Notes: generated by a model from the sequence alone, not told the origin. A DNA stretch of 64,000 nucleotides from CADEDV01 sp964596345 (GCA_964596345.1 CAZQSZ010000002.1:124001-188000), one strand, 5' to 3'; counted from the stretch's first letter, positions 35,033 to 43,942 are shown. Translations and numbers: made by a program.

Positions 35033-36328
35033 ATGTCAAAAAATAACCGGCTTACTTTATACATAATGATCGCCATGGTGCTGGGCATCGTGGTAGGTTA
35101 TTTTATCAATACCAATGCTTCCCCGGAATTTATTACAGCATTTGGCCCCAAGATCAAATTACTGACCACCATTTTCCTGCGGTTAGTACAGATGGTCATC
35201 GCCCCGCTTGTATTTGCCACCCTGGTGGTGGGTATTGCCAAACTGGGCGACCTGAAAACAGTAGGCCGGGTGGGAGGAAAAGCCATGCTCTGGTTTGTGT
35301 CTGCTTCCCTGATTAGTTTGTTTTTAGGATTGATATTGGTAAGCATTACCAAACCGGGGGTCGGGGTAAACCTTACTGATACAGATGTGGAGGGAGTGAA
35401 GGAACTGATGAAAAAGCAGGAGGAATTTTCCCTGGCAAAATTTATTGAACATGTGTTTCCGAAAAGTGTGATCGAAGCCATGGCGACCAACGAGATATTG
35501 CAACTGGTGGTATTCTCTGTTTTCTTTGGTGTGGCATTAACAGCTATTGGTAAGGCTGGTGAGCCGGTGATCAAAGCACTGGATTCAGTGGCACATGTCA
35601 TGCTGAAAATGGTGGGCTATATTATGAATGTGGCACCGATCGGTGTTTTTGGAGCAATGTGTGCAGTGATCTCTGCAAAGGGATTAGGGATACTTACCAC
35701 GTATGCAAAATATATTGGCTCCTTTTATCTCGGCTTAATTGTTTTGTGGGGCCTGCTATTATTGGTAGGCTACCTGATCTTAAAAAACAGGCTGCCTGTT
35801 TTATTGAGACGGATCTCCAACCCGATGGCTGTTGCTTTCAGTACGGCCAGCAGCGAAGCGGTATTGCCAAAGCTGATCGAAGAAATGGAACGTTTCGGTT
35901 GTAAGGATAAAATTGTTTCGTTTGTACTTCCATTAGGTTATTCGTTCAACCTGGATGGAAGCATGATGTATATGACCTTTGCCAGTATGTTCATAGCACA
36001 GGCGTATAATATTACATCCGTAACCGGTGATATCGGCACACAGATCACCATGCTGCTGGTATTCATGCTCACCAGTAAAGGCGTGGCCGGTGTGCCAAGA
36101 GCATCGCTGGTGGTGGTATTGGCCACAGCCGGTATGTTTGGTATTCCTGCAGAAGGGATCGGTCTTATTTTAGCCATTGATGTTTTCTGTGATATGGGAC
36201 GCACCATGACCAATGTATTGGGCAATGCCTTAGCAACGGCTGCCGTCAGTAAATGGGAAGGTGCCCTTGCCCATGCACCACATGAGCATCATGATGGGCA
36301 CGATCATTCAACAACACACAATCATTAA
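35033..36328 (+). CDS. dicarboxylate/amino acid:cation symporter (DAACS), His-rich tail
   Basis: 431 residues from the ATG at 35033, where MSKNNRLTLYIMIAMVLG begins the first helix; an earlier frame start has no support. The family couples uptake of glutamate, aspartate or C4-dicarboxylates to sodium or protons. Signatures: LKTVGRVGGKAMLWFV near the start, AFSTASSEAVLPKLIEEM (the serine-rich re-entrant loop HP1) near 265-282, and GYSFNLDGSMMYM in TM7. The last 18 residues are unusual: eight are His (HAPHEHHDGHDHSTTHNH), a possible metal-binding or sensing tail. It is followed by DedA and MFS genes on the same strand. Confidence 0.94.
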   Translation: MSKNNRLTLYIMIAMVLGIVVGYFINTNASPEFITAFGPKIKLLTTIFLRLVQMVIAPLVFATLVVGIAKLGDLKTVGRVGGKAMLWFVSASLISLFLGLILVSITKPGVGVNLTDTDVEGVKELMKKQEEFSLAKFIEHVFPKSVIEAMATNEILQLVVFSVFFGVALTAIGKAGEPVIKALDSVAHVMLKMVGYIMNVAPIGVFGAMCAVISAKGLGILTTYAKYIGSFYLGLIVLWGLLLLVGYLILKNRLPVLLRRISNPMAVAFSTASSEAVLPKLIEEMERFGCKDKIVSFVLPLGYSFNLDGSMMYMTFASMFIAQAYNITSVTGDIGTQITMLLVFMLTSKGVAGVPRASLVVVLATAGMFGIPAEGIGLILAIDVFCDMGRTMTNVLGNALATAAVSKWEGALAHAPHEHHDGHDHSTTHNH

Positions 36329-36331
36329 ATC

Positions 36332-36338
36332 AGGAGGG
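36332..36338 (+). promoter_or_regulatory. canonical Shine-Dalgarno sequence of the DedA gene
   Basis: AGGAGGG lies 7 bases before the ATG at 36346. Such strong ribosome-binding sites are rare in this window, where most starts have none. It fixes the start codon of the DedA gene. Confidence 0.7.
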
Positions 36339-36345
36339 AATAGTT

Positions 36346-37086
36346 ATGTTTTTACTGGAAGCGTTTCACTGGACACAGTTATTACAACCGCAATGGTATA
36401 TTGAAAATGGCGGATTGTGGCTGTTGTTATTTGTGGTATTTGCAGAAACAGGTTTGTTTGTCGGGTTCTTTTTGCCGGGAGATTCCTTATTATTTGTGTC
36501 GGGCATCTTTGCGCATGAAATAACAAAAACGGGGCAGGCTCCTGAACCTGGATTAGGCTACCAGTTCTTAAAATTATTTGGCGTTGAATATCCGTATACA
36601 TACTGGATCGATCTTTTTGTATTGATCGGCCTGATCTCCCTTATGGGTATATTGGGTAATGCGGTAGGCTACTGGACCGGCCGAAAGGTTGGCCCGGCCA
36701 TGTACCAATGGAAAGACCGCTTCCTTTTCAAGAAGAAATATTTGCACCAGGCGCATGATTTTTATGAAAAGCATGGTGGCCTGGCGGTGATCGGTGCCCG
36801 TTTCCTTCCTTTCATCCGAACCTTTGCCCCCATTGTAGCCGGTATTGTACAAATGGACAGGAAGAAATTTCATTTCTTTAACGTAGTGGGATGTATCGCC
36901 TGGGTCAGCAGTATGATACTCGGAGGGTTCTTTTTACAAAAATGGGTATTGGATTGGTTTGGATTTGATCTTAAAGATCATTTGGAGCTCATTGTACTCG
37001 GTATCGTCCTTGTTACCACAGCGCCGGTCATTATTAAAATGATAACCGGCAAAGCCAAACACCCGGAGACGCCGGCGAAAAGCTAA
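36346..37086 (+). CDS. DedA-family membrane protein
   Basis: 246 residues. About five hydrophobic segments, with the DedA/SNARE-associated signatures ETGLFVGFFLPGDSLLFVSG near 30-49, GNAVGYWTGRKVGP near 102-115, and the RFLPFIRTFAPIVAGI helix near 148-163. Studied DedA proteins move lipids such as undecaprenyl phosphate across the membrane or support membrane homeostasis. The start is fixed by an AGGAGG sequence. It lies between the DAACS and MFS genes with gaps of 17 and 15 bases, so the three may be one operon. Confidence 0.95.
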   Translation: MFLLEAFHWTQLLQPQWYIENGGLWLLLFVVFAETGLFVGFFLPGDSLLFVSGIFAHEITKTGQAPEPGLGYQFLKLFGVEYPYTYWIDLFVLIGLISLMGILGNAVGYWTGRKVGPAMYQWKDRFLFKKKYLHQAHDFYEKHGGLAVIGARFLPFIRTFAPIVAGIVQMDRKKFHFFNVVGCIAWVSSMILGGFFLQKWVLDWFGFDLKDHLELIVLGIVLVTTAPVIIKMITGKAKHPETPAKS

Positions 37087-37101
37087 ATTATACTTGCCCG
37101 T

Positions 37102-38361
37102 ATGAATCAACCCAAACCAGCATCCATATTCAATGTAGCTGTTATTGTGGCGGCATTAGGATATTTCGTTGATATCTATGACTTGTTGTTGTTTACCATA
37201 GTAAGAGAGCCGAGTCTTGCAGGCCTTGGGGTTGACCTCGCTGACGGGAAAGCGGTATTGGCAGCAAGTACCAAGATCATTAACTGGCAAATGATCGGGT
37301 TACTCCTCGGCGGTATCCTATGGGGAATCATGGGAGATAAAAAAGGAAGGCTCTCTGTTTTATTTGGATCGATCATTCTCTACTCAGTTGCCAATTTCAT
37401 AACCGGCTTTGTTGAAAATACTGATCAATATGCCTATGCCAGATTTGCTGCCGGGATCGGCCTGGCCGGTGAATTAGGAGCCGGGATCACATTGGTCAGT
37501 GAACTATTGCCCAAAGCAAAAAGAGGAATCGGAACTTCATTAGTTGCCGGTATCGGTTTGTTCGGAGCTGTGTTTGCTTATTTCACTTTCAAGTTTACCA
37601 ATGACTGGCGCCTGTGTTATAAGATAGGTGGCGGATTGGGTGTGGCCTTATTATTTCTCCGGATCAGTGTGGCAGAAAGTGGTATGTTCAAACAAGCAAG
37701 GGAACAAAATGTTTCGAGAGGGAACATATTCATGTTTATCAATAACGGGCAGCGGTTCAAAAAATACATACTTGCTATTTTAATCGGGTTACCCACCTGG
37801 TATGTGATTGGCATACTGGTAAATTACAGTAACCGCTTTGCCAATGTTTTTTATGAGGATAGTAAGATTGAATCAGGGCGGGCTATTATGTATGCGTATG
37901 CAGCTATAGCAGTCGGCGATATTTTGGTAGGCCTTATCAGCCAGTATTTCAAAAGCCGGAAAAAAGCTTTGTATCTATTTTATGGCTTCACTATTTTATC
38001 AGGTATTCTTTTCTTCAGCGGGTTTATTCAATCGGATACAACTATGTACATTGCCTGTGCGGCATTAGGTTTCAGCACAGGTTTCTGGGCCATTTTTGTT
38101 ACGATGGGAGCGGAACAGTTCGGTACAAACCTGCGGGCTACCGCTGCCACCACAATTCCGAATATGGTCCGGGGTGCATTGCCATTGATCAATATGATGT
38201 TCCTTGATGTATTTCAGAAAAGCTGGGGCTGGGATATTGTGCAGAGTGGTATAATTACAGGAATAATCGTAATGGCTGTTACCTTAGTGGCCGCTTATTT
38301 TACAGAAGAAACATTTCACAAAGACTTAAACTATATCGAGGCAGAAGAGATGATGCCTTAG
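37102..38361 (+). CDS. MFS transporter
   Basis: 419 residues with about 12 transmembrane helices. The loop 2-3 motif GDKKGRLSVLFGS near 75-87 is the MFS signature. FAAGIGLAGELGAGITLVSELLPKAKRG near 115-142 and the cognate repeat in the second half (GAEQFGTNLRATAATTIPN) resemble the sugar-phosphate/metabolite-proton symporter subfamily. Substrate cannot be told. Its stop codon TAG lies in a sequence TAGTTTTG (38359-38366) that also matches a -7 promoter element for the next gene. Confidence 0.92.
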   Translation: MNQPKPASIFNVAVIVAALGYFVDIYDLLLFTIVREPSLAGLGVDLADGKAVLAASTKIINWQMIGLLLGGILWGIMGDKKGRLSVLFGSIILYSVANFITGFVENTDQYAYARFAAGIGLAGELGAGITLVSELLPKAKRGIGTSLVAGIGLFGAVFAYFTFKFTNDWRLCYKIGGGLGVALLFLRISVAESGMFKQAREQNVSRGNIFMFINNGQRFKKYILAILIGLPTWYVIGILVNYSNRFANVFYEDSKIESGRAIMYAYAAIAVGDILVGLISQYFKSRKKALYLFYGFTILSGILFFSGFIQSDTTMYIACAALGFSTGFWAIFVTMGAEQFGTNLRATAATTIPNMVRGALPLINMMFLDVFQKSWGWDIVQSGIITGIIVMAVTLVAAYFTEETFHKDLNYIEAEEMMP

Positions 38362-38366
38362 TTTTG
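38359..38366 (+). promoter_or_regulatory. possible -7 element overlapping the MFS stop codon
   Basis: TAGTTTTG includes the TAG stop of the MFS gene and ends three bases before the ATG at 38370. It fits the TAnnTTTG consensus, but no -33 element is seen and read-through from the upstream operon is just as likely. Confidence 0.3.
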
Positions 38367-38369
38367 AGT

Positions 38370-39365
38370 ATGGCTAAATTCCTCATCGTCCGATTTTCTT
38401 CCATTGGTGATATTGTACTCACCACACCTGTTATCCGTTGTTTAAAACAGCAGGTGCCGGATGCAGAAGTGCATTTCCTGACCAAAGATGCATTCCGTTC
38501 TGTGGTCGTACATAATCCATACATCGATAAACTTCATGTGTTGGCACATAGCTGGGAGCTGATGATCGAAGAACTGAAAGAGGAAGGCTATGATTATATC
38601 ATCGATCTTCATCACAATGTGAAAACGCTGAAGTTAAAGAAGGCATTGAATGTAAAATCCTTTTCGTTTCATAAACTGAACATCGAAAAATACATTTATA
38701 CCAGTATCAAAATAAATGTATTGCCTAAAAAACTTCATATTGTTGACCGCTACCTGAAAACAGTGGAATCATTCGGGGTAAAGAATGACGGTAACGGACT
38801 TGATTATTTTATTGCCCCGGAAGAAGAAACCAAAAAGCAGGATATCCCAGCTTCGCATTATGCCGGTTATATTGCCTGTGTGATCGGTGCTGCACATGGT
38901 ACTAAAAGATGGCCGGTGCAAAAATGGAAAGAATTCTGCACGAATATGGATCACCCGGTTATATTATTGGGCGGAAAAGAAGATGCCGCAGCAGGCAATG
39001 AGATCGCATCCGTGGATGATGTGAAAGTGTACAATGCCTGTGGTAAATTTAGTATCAATGAAAGTGCCGACCTGGTGAAGAAGGCCAAACTGGTGGTGAC
39101 CAATGATACAGGATTAATGCATATCGCTGCTGCATTCAAAAAGCCGATCATCTCTTTATGGGGCAATACCGTACCTGCCTTTGGTATGTATCCTTACTAT
39201 GGCGATAATTTTCGGCAGCATTATTTCGATGTGTTTGAAACCAAAAAATTATGGTGCCGCCCCTGCTCCAAGATCGGGTATGATAAATGTCCGCTCGGGC
39301 ATTTTAAGTGCATGGAAAAAATCACTGCTGATGGTATCGTAACAGCTGTTAAAAGAAGGCTGTGA
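38370..39365 (+). CDS. family 9 glycosyltransferase (heptosyltransferase-like)
   Basis: 331 residues from the ATG at 38370, which gives the conserved N-terminus MAKFLIVRFSSIGDIVLTTP. The GT9 fold has two Rossmann domains; the second shows RWPVQKWKEFC, VILLGGKEDAAAGNEIA and VTNDTGLMHIAAAFKKPIISLWG with the DTGLMH signature. Such enzymes add ADP-heptose or similar sugars to the lipopolysaccharide core on the inner leaflet. The C-terminus carries a Cys cluster (WCRPCSKIGYDKCPLGHFKC) seen in many members. It is tail to tail with, and overlaps by 17 bases, the stub gene at 39349. Confidence 0.94.
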   Translation: MAKFLIVRFSSIGDIVLTTPVIRCLKQQVPDAEVHFLTKDAFRSVVVHNPYIDKLHVLAHSWELMIEELKEEGYDYIIDLHHNVKTLKLKKALNVKSFSFHKLNIEKYIYTSIKINVLPKKLHIVDRYLKTVESFGVKNDGNGLDYFIAPEEETKKQDIPASHYAGYIACVIGAAHGTKRWPVQKWKEFCTNMDHPVILLGGKEDAAAGNEIASVDDVKVYNACGKFSINESADLVKKAKLVVTNDTGLMHIAAAFKKPIISLWGNTVPAFGMYPYYGDNFRQHYFDVFETKKLWCRPCSKIGYDKCPLGHFKCMEKITADGIVTAVKRRL

Positions 39366-39591
39366 TCTTTTTCCACCAGGGTTCGGGTTTCGGGTGGAAT
39401 AAAGGATACGCTGTATGTGCCTGCACTTCTGCCAGTATTTCTAATTCCAGCATGGAACGCTCTTCTGCCGTCAATTGCCTGTTATTATCAGCGGTGCAGG
39501 AAAGCCAGTTCTGAATTTGTCTTGCTTCTGCAGGGGTAGATTCTCCGCGGAGGTACCTTCCTGTTTTCTGAATTAATGTTTCTGCTGTCAT
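39349..39591 (-). CDS. 80-residue FecR-like anti-sigma stub
   Basis: 80 residues, no signal peptide. The sequence TLIQKTGRYLRGESTPAEARQIQNWL resembles the cytoplasmic N-terminal anti-sigma domain of FecR proteins (helix, RGE-TP-EA, then W), followed by another helix LTAEERSMLELEILAEVQAH. The protein stops just after WWKKITAFF, where a normal FecR would enter its transmembrane helix. Neither membrane helix nor FecR sensor domain is present, and nothing resembling them lies downstream (the opposite strand holds the glycosyltransferase gene). It follows the sigma-factor-like gene by 33 bases and may be its soluble partner. Confidence 0.6.
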   Translation of the reverse strand: MTAETLIQKTGRYLRGESTPAEARQIQNWLSCTADNNRQLTAEERSMLELEILAEVQAHTAYPLFHPKPEPWWKKITAFF

Positions 39592-39624
39592 AAGGGTAAG
39601 TTTAATGGTTGGGGATTACAAATA

Positions 39625-40137
39625 TTAAAACAGGTTAAATGCTTTTTGAAAAGCATACCTGATCATTTTGATGTCGATAGTTGGCAGGTATTGATTCCAC
39701 CAATTCTCTGGTTTTTTTTGCGTAAACAACGAGGAACGCAGTGTGGCTATATTTTCTGCATAAACTGGCTGGCTTACCGGCCTTCTTGCTTTTTGCAACT
39801 GATCAATGCTGAAACCAGGGATCACTTTTGTTGCTGTGGCTGCTATTTCATTTTCATCAGCCAGTTGGGTGTTGATACTTTTAACAACAGACCGGCGGAC
39901 TTCTGTATATAGATATAAGGAAAGTGAAAAGTTAACGGGTAATGTGTGCCGCTTTTCCCAAAGGGAAATAAAAATATCTCTTACGATCTGTTTGGCAGCT
40001 TCGGGTGAACCTGTTTTATCAAAGCAATAGGAAAATAAAGGATAAAAGTAGCGGTGATGGATCTCTTCAAAGGCTGAAGTGTCATCAACTAATAACTGGT
40101 CAATAAGGGTTTGCTCCGGAGTGAAATTCCTGCTCAT
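39625..40137 (-). CDS. sigma-70 region 2-like ECF sigma factor without region 4
   Basis: 170 residues. The N-terminal 90 residues fit ECF sigma region 2: DDTSAFEEIHHRYFYPLFSYC and EAAKQIVRDIFISLWEKRHTL (the EIV.D.F...W core). The remaining 80 residues have no recognisable region 4 helix-turn-helix; instead a basic, Gln/Pro-containing stretch with PENWWNQYLP and IRYAFQKAFNLF. No frameshift explains this, as neither frame downstream restores a region 4. It therefore looks like a region 2-only protein. It lies immediately upstream of a FecR-like stub. Its normal role as a sigma factor is doubtful. Confidence 0.7.
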   Translation of the reverse strand: MSRNFTPEQTLIDQLLVDDTSAFEEIHHRYFYPLFSYCFDKTGSPEAAKQIVRDIFISLWEKRHTLPVNFSLSLYLYTEVRRSVVKSINTQLADENEIAATATKVIPGFSIDQLQKARRPVSQPVYAENIATLRSSLFTQKKPENWWNQYLPTIDIKMIRYAFQKAFNLF

Positions 40138-40428
40138 AAAGGGTACGATTTAATGAAACAATCCGGATACTGGAAGTTGTTGTTAATCGCAGGAATTGGG
40201 TACGAAATCTGGATGCAAACTATAAAGAAAATACGTTGATGCAAAACAAATGCGGGGTTGTTTTGATAGGAAAACTACGTATCTGTAACACAAAAGTTTG
40301 AAGCTAAAAGAGATAAACCAGGTTAAATTTTTTCTTAAACTTATCCACTCGTAATTGTACGTTTGTGTTGATATTATTTTTAGGACCTGAAACAGGATTG
40401 CTGTTACCAGTACTATTAAAGAAAGTTG

Positions 40429-41391
40429 ATGATGTTTACTAAACCAAGGATCATATACCGGCTCCTGTTTTTATTAGCAGCGCAGGTTGTTTATTGTTTT
40501 TGTTCAGCTCAGCCATTTTGGGAGACCAGGTCATTTTTGATGAGTGATAGTGTCCGGGTAACCATTGACCAGCCTGTTGCTTTTAAAAAGAACAGGGAAA
40601 CGGTCATTGTTTTTTTTGCTTTGCCCAACGGGAACAGTACAGAGCAAACAATGGGAAAAAAAATGCAGCCGGGTGATGACTGGCATTTTGATATCCAGCA
40701 TATCAAAGCACAAACCCGTTTTATCCGGCAACAGTGGAGAAGAAAGAACCTGGTCGTTATTTACCTGGAAAATAATTTAAAAAGCTGGCCTGCCTGGAAG
40801 CAACGGCACCCGGATTTCCGGCAACTGATCCCGCATATTATTGATTCATTGACAGGTCTTATTGATGGTAACAAGAAATCGGTTTACCTGAATGGTCACA
40901 GTGGAGGGGGCAGCTTTATTTTTGGTTACTTGGCTTCTTACGATAAAGTACCGGCGTTTATCAAAAGGATCAGTTTCCTGGACAGTGATTATGGATACGA
41001 CAGCAGTTATTACCCTAAATTCAGGCAATGGCTCAAAGAAGTAAAGGGGGCTGCATTAAATGTATTTGCGTATAACGATAGTGTGGCGTTGTATAATGGA
41101 AAACCGGTGGTATCAGCAACGGGAGGTACCTGGTACCGGAGCCATTTATTGAAGAATCATTTATCTGCTGATTTCAGGTTTAACAAAATAAGAGAAGATA
41201 GCCTGGTAGTATATAAAACAACTAACGGGCAGGTACAGTTCTTTTTTAAAACAAACCCGGACCGGAAAATATTTCACACACAGCAGGTAGAATTAAACGG
41301 ATTTATCCACTCTGTCCTGGCCGGGACAAAACTGGATTCAAAAAAATACAAGTATTACGAAGCGAGAGCTTATACTGATCTTATTGAGTAA
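40429..41391 (+). CDS. exported alpha/beta hydrolase
   Basis: 320 residues from the ATG at 40429 (a second ATG follows directly; a TTG one codon earlier is less likely). A hydrophobic leader ends near VYCFCSAQ. The nucleophile elbow NGHSGGGSF places Ser at about 158 after the strand KSVYLNG; SFLDSDYGYDS and a late His in NGFIHSVLAG (about 291) may complete the triad. The N-terminal part has the strand ETVIVFFALPNGN, as in esterases. Substrate unknown. It stands alone, divergent from the sigma-like gene, with 291 bases between them that hold no other feature I can support. Confidence 0.82.
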   Translation: MMFTKPRIIYRLLFLLAAQVVYCFCSAQPFWETRSFLMSDSVRVTIDQPVAFKKNRETVIVFFALPNGNSTEQTMGKKMQPGDDWHFDIQHIKAQTRFIRQQWRRKNLVVIYLENNLKSWPAWKQRHPDFRQLIPHIIDSLTGLIDGNKKSVYLNGHSGGGSFIFGYLASYDKVPAFIKRISFLDSDYGYDSSYYPKFRQWLKEVKGAALNVFAYNDSVALYNGKPVVSATGGTWYRSHLLKNHLSADFRFNKIREDSLVVYKTTNGQVQFFFKTNPDRKIFHTQQVELNGFIHSVLAGTKLDSKKYKYYEARAYTDLIE

Positions 41392-41396
41392 CTTCA

Positions 41397-43277
41397 TCAG
41401 TTTGTCAATTCACTTAGTTCAAGCCAGCGGAATTCTTTTTCATCCAGCAGTTGTGTTACTTCGCCAATGCGGTGAGAGAGTTGCTGCAGTTCTTCAAAAG
41501 GAGCTGCCCCACTGGCTAACTTTTCAGTAATCGCCTGTTTTTCTTTGGTAAGATCTGCGATCTGCTTTTCCAATGTCTCAAATTCTCTTTTTTCTTTAAA
41601 AGATAATTGACGTTTGGGAGCAGCAGGAGTTGAAACCACAGGAGAAGTAACAGGTTCAGCAGGTTTTGGGGGTTCGGCAGTTGTTGTTTTTTCCTCAAGT
41701 CTGTACAAGGTATAATTGCCGGGAAAATCTCTTATGTTGCCATCGCCTTCAAAAACAAAAAGATGATCCACCAACCGGTCCATGAAATAACGGTCATGCG
41801 AGACGATCAGCAGGCAACCCGGAAATTCACTTAAAAAATTTTCCAATACGCCGAGTGTGGGCAGGTCAAGGTCGTTTGTAGGTTCGTCCAGCACCAGGAA
41901 GTTGGGATTGCGGAACAATATGGATAACAAGTGTAATCTTCTTTTCTCCCCACCACTTAAACTGCTGATATAAGTGTACTGTTTGTCGGGATCAAATAAA
42001 AATAATTGCAGGAACTGCGCCGCACTGATGGAACCTCCGGTCGCTAAAGGAAAACTCTCTGCGATATTCTTGACGAATTCGATCACCCGCAGGTCTTCTT
42101 TTACGATCAGCCCCTGTTGCGAGTAATTACCAAATATAACCGTATCGCCAACATTTACTTTACCGCTGTCCGCCTGTTCTATACCCTGTAAAATATTGAT
42201 GAAGGTGGATTTACCCACTCCGTTTTTGCCTACGACACCAATACGTTCTCCTTTTTTGAATGTATAATCAAATCCTTTTAAAATTACTTTCTCGCCATAG
42301 CTCTTATATACCTTTTTTAATTCGATCACTTTGCCACCAAGCCGGTTCATCTTCATCTGCAGCTGCATCTGTTCATCTTCGATCTTTTGTTTAGCTCTTT
42401 TTTCTACTTCATAAAAATTATCCTGGCGGCTTTTGCTTTTTGTTGTTCTGGCTTTAGGCTGCTTGCGCATCCATTCAAGTTCCTTGCGGTATGTGTTGCG
42501 GGCCTTATCAATACTGGCCTGTTCATTTTCTATCCGGGCCGCTTTTTTCTCCAGGTAATTTTCGTAATTGCCTTTGTACACATACATATTGCTGCTGCCA
42601 TCCAGTTCCCAGATCTCATTACAAACAGCATCCAAGAAATAACGGTCGTGGGTAACCAACAGCAGTGTCACGTTTTCCTTATCTAAATAATGCTCCAGCC
42701 ATTCCACCATCTCCACATCCAGGTGGTTGGTGGGTTCATCCATGATGAGCAGCACATGTTTGTGTTCAAAACCGATATCGATCAGTGTTTTGGCCAGCGC
42801 CACTCTTTTTCGCTGACCACCGCTCAATGTTTTGACCGGTTGGGCCAGGTGGTGAATATTCAGTTTGCCCAATACCTGTTTCACTTTGGCATCAAAATCC
42901 CAGGCATTCAGCTCATCCATTTTGATTAAGGCATCACCTAGTTTGTTTCCATCTTCTTCTTCACTGGCGGCTTCATATTCTTTGATTGCATTAATGACGG
43001 GGTGGTTATGAAAGAAGATATTATCCAGTACGGATTTTTCCTCCACAAAAGAAGGGTCCTGTTCAAAAAGAACCACATCCACGTCTTTATGGATCCAGCA
43101 TTTGCCTTCATCTGCTGTTTCCTGCCCGGCTAATATCCGCAACAAAGTTGATTTGCCGGTGCCGTTCCGGGCCACCAGGGCAATTTTGTCGCCTTCTTCG
43201 ATATGAAAGGAAATATTATTGAAAAGGGGCTTGATACCGTAACTCTTGGATAATCCTTCTACAGAAACATAATGCAT
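41397..43277 (-). CDS. ABC-F ATPase (Uup-like)
   Basis: 626 residues from the ATG at 43277, where MHYVSVEGLSKSYG opens the first nucleotide-binding domain; a 15-codon upstream extension has no support. Two ABC domains are present, each with Walker A (ARNGTGKST near 36-44; GKNGVGKST near 345-353), signature (LSGGQRKR; LSGGEKRR) and Walker B plus DEPTN (MDEPTNHLD; LDEPTNDLD). No transmembrane domain is present, and a charged linker plus a C-terminal coiled coil (EFETLEKQIADLTKEKQ) match Uup. ABC-F proteins act at the ribosome or on DNA structure. It is 14 bases downstream of the J-protein gene. Confidence 0.95.
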   Translation of the reverse strand: MHYVSVEGLSKSYGIKPLFNNISFHIEEGDKIALVARNGTGKSTLLRILAGQETADEGKCWIHKDVDVVLFEQDPSFVEEKSVLDNIFFHNHPVINAIKEYEAASEEEDGNKLGDALIKMDELNAWDFDAKVKQVLGKLNIHHLAQPVKTLSGGQRKRVALAKTLIDIGFEHKHVLLIMDEPTNHLDVEMVEWLEHYLDKENVTLLLVTHDRYFLDAVCNEIWELDGSSNMYVYKGNYENYLEKKAARIENEQASIDKARNTYRKELEWMRKQPKARTTKSKSRQDNFYEVEKRAKQKIEDEQMQLQMKMNRLGGKVIELKKVYKSYGEKVILKGFDYTFKKGERIGVVGKNGVGKSTFINILQGIEQADSGKVNVGDTVIFGNYSQQGLIVKEDLRVIEFVKNIAESFPLATGGSISAAQFLQLFLFDPDKQYTYISSLSGGEKRRLHLLSILFRNPNFLVLDEPTNDLDLPTLGVLENFLSEFPGCLLIVSHDRYFMDRLVDHLFVFEGDGNIRDFPGNYTLYRLEEKTTTAEPPKPAEPVTSPVVSTPAAPKRQLSFKEKREFETLEKQIADLTKEKQAITEKLASGAAPFEELQQLSHRIGEVTQLLDEKEFRWLELSELTN

Positions 43278-43281
43278 GGTG

Positions 43282-43289
43282 CAAAGATA
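43282..43289 (-). promoter_or_regulatory. -7 promoter element abutting the ABC-F start codon
   Basis: TATCTTTG on the minus strand matches TAnnTTTG and ends four bases (CACC) before the ATG at 43277. It lies between the J-protein stop and the ABC-F start, so ABC-F may have its own, leaderless transcript. Confidence 0.45.
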
Positions 43290-43291
43290 AC

Positions 43292-43942
43292 CTAATGGCC
43301 CGCAATCCAGATGAGTAAGCAAAGAAGAGCCGTGGCAACGAGGATGATGAGAAAACTGTATTTCTCCCGTCGCTCCCGGTAACGATGCTTGTCAATGAAT
43401 GTATTGATCTGTTCATTGGCGGTTGTATCATTACCGGCTAACTGTTTAAGCCGTTCAGCCACCTGGGCGACTTGTTGTTCCGGGAGGGGATTAGCGGACC
43501 TGATAAGAGCATCGATGATCTGCCGGACCATTGCAGGTTCGTTGAATTGTTTCAGTTGTTCAATAACAGCAGGGGAGAGCAGGTCCAGTATATAATGCTT
43601 CAGTCCCTCTTTATCCATCCTGAAAACATCCAGTTTAGACGCATACCTTTCTAACTCAAGTGCCTGCTTCAGCACCGAGACAGGCGTTATTACGTCCTGT
43701 GTTTTTCGTTTGCCAATGCTCTGATCATACCAGCGCTGTTGCAGGTATTTTTCTTTTTTAGCGGGATTCGTCAGTACTTCATACGCTTCTTTAATATCTG
43801 AAAACTGAGCGGCAGCATAAGGATCATTACCTGTTTTATCCGGGTGATGCAGTAAAGCCAGCCTGCGGTAAGCCTTTTTTATCTCGGGCAACGTAGCCGA
43901 TGGCTCCAGTTCCAGTAGTTTATAATAATCCTTCAAATGCAT
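43292..43942 (-). CDS. tail-anchored J-domain protein
   Basis: 216 residues. The N-terminal J domain (about 1-68) has DYYKLLELEPSATLPEIKKAYRRLALLHHPDK with the HPD triad at 33-35, and FSDIKEAYEVLTNPAKKEKY. A helical middle (about 75-190) contains repeated Leu/Gln/Arg positions. The C-terminus is one transmembrane helix (YSFLIILVATALLCLLIWIAG) preceded by a basic stretch HRYRERREKY, so the J domain should face the cytoplasm from a membrane anchor. No G/F, zinc or substrate domains are present. It probably recruits DnaK to the membrane. A TACCTTCG box upstream may be its -7 element. Confidence 0.92.
   Translation of the reverse strand: MHLKDYYKLLELEPSATLPEIKKAYRRLALLHHPDKTGNDPYAAAQFSDIKEAYEVLTNPAKKEKYLQQRWYDQSIGKRKTQDVITPVSVLKQALELERYASKLDVFRMDKEGLKHYILDLLSPAVIEQLKQFNEPAMVRQIIDALIRSANPLPEQQVAQVAERLKQLAGNDTTANEQINTFIDKHRYRERREKYSFLIILVATALLCLLIWIAGH

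Noticed and set aside
38362..39365. Remainder of a FecR protein after the 80-residue stub
   Set aside because: The sequence past the stub stop is the coding strand of the glycosyltransferase; no FecR-like sequence is visible on the minus strand.
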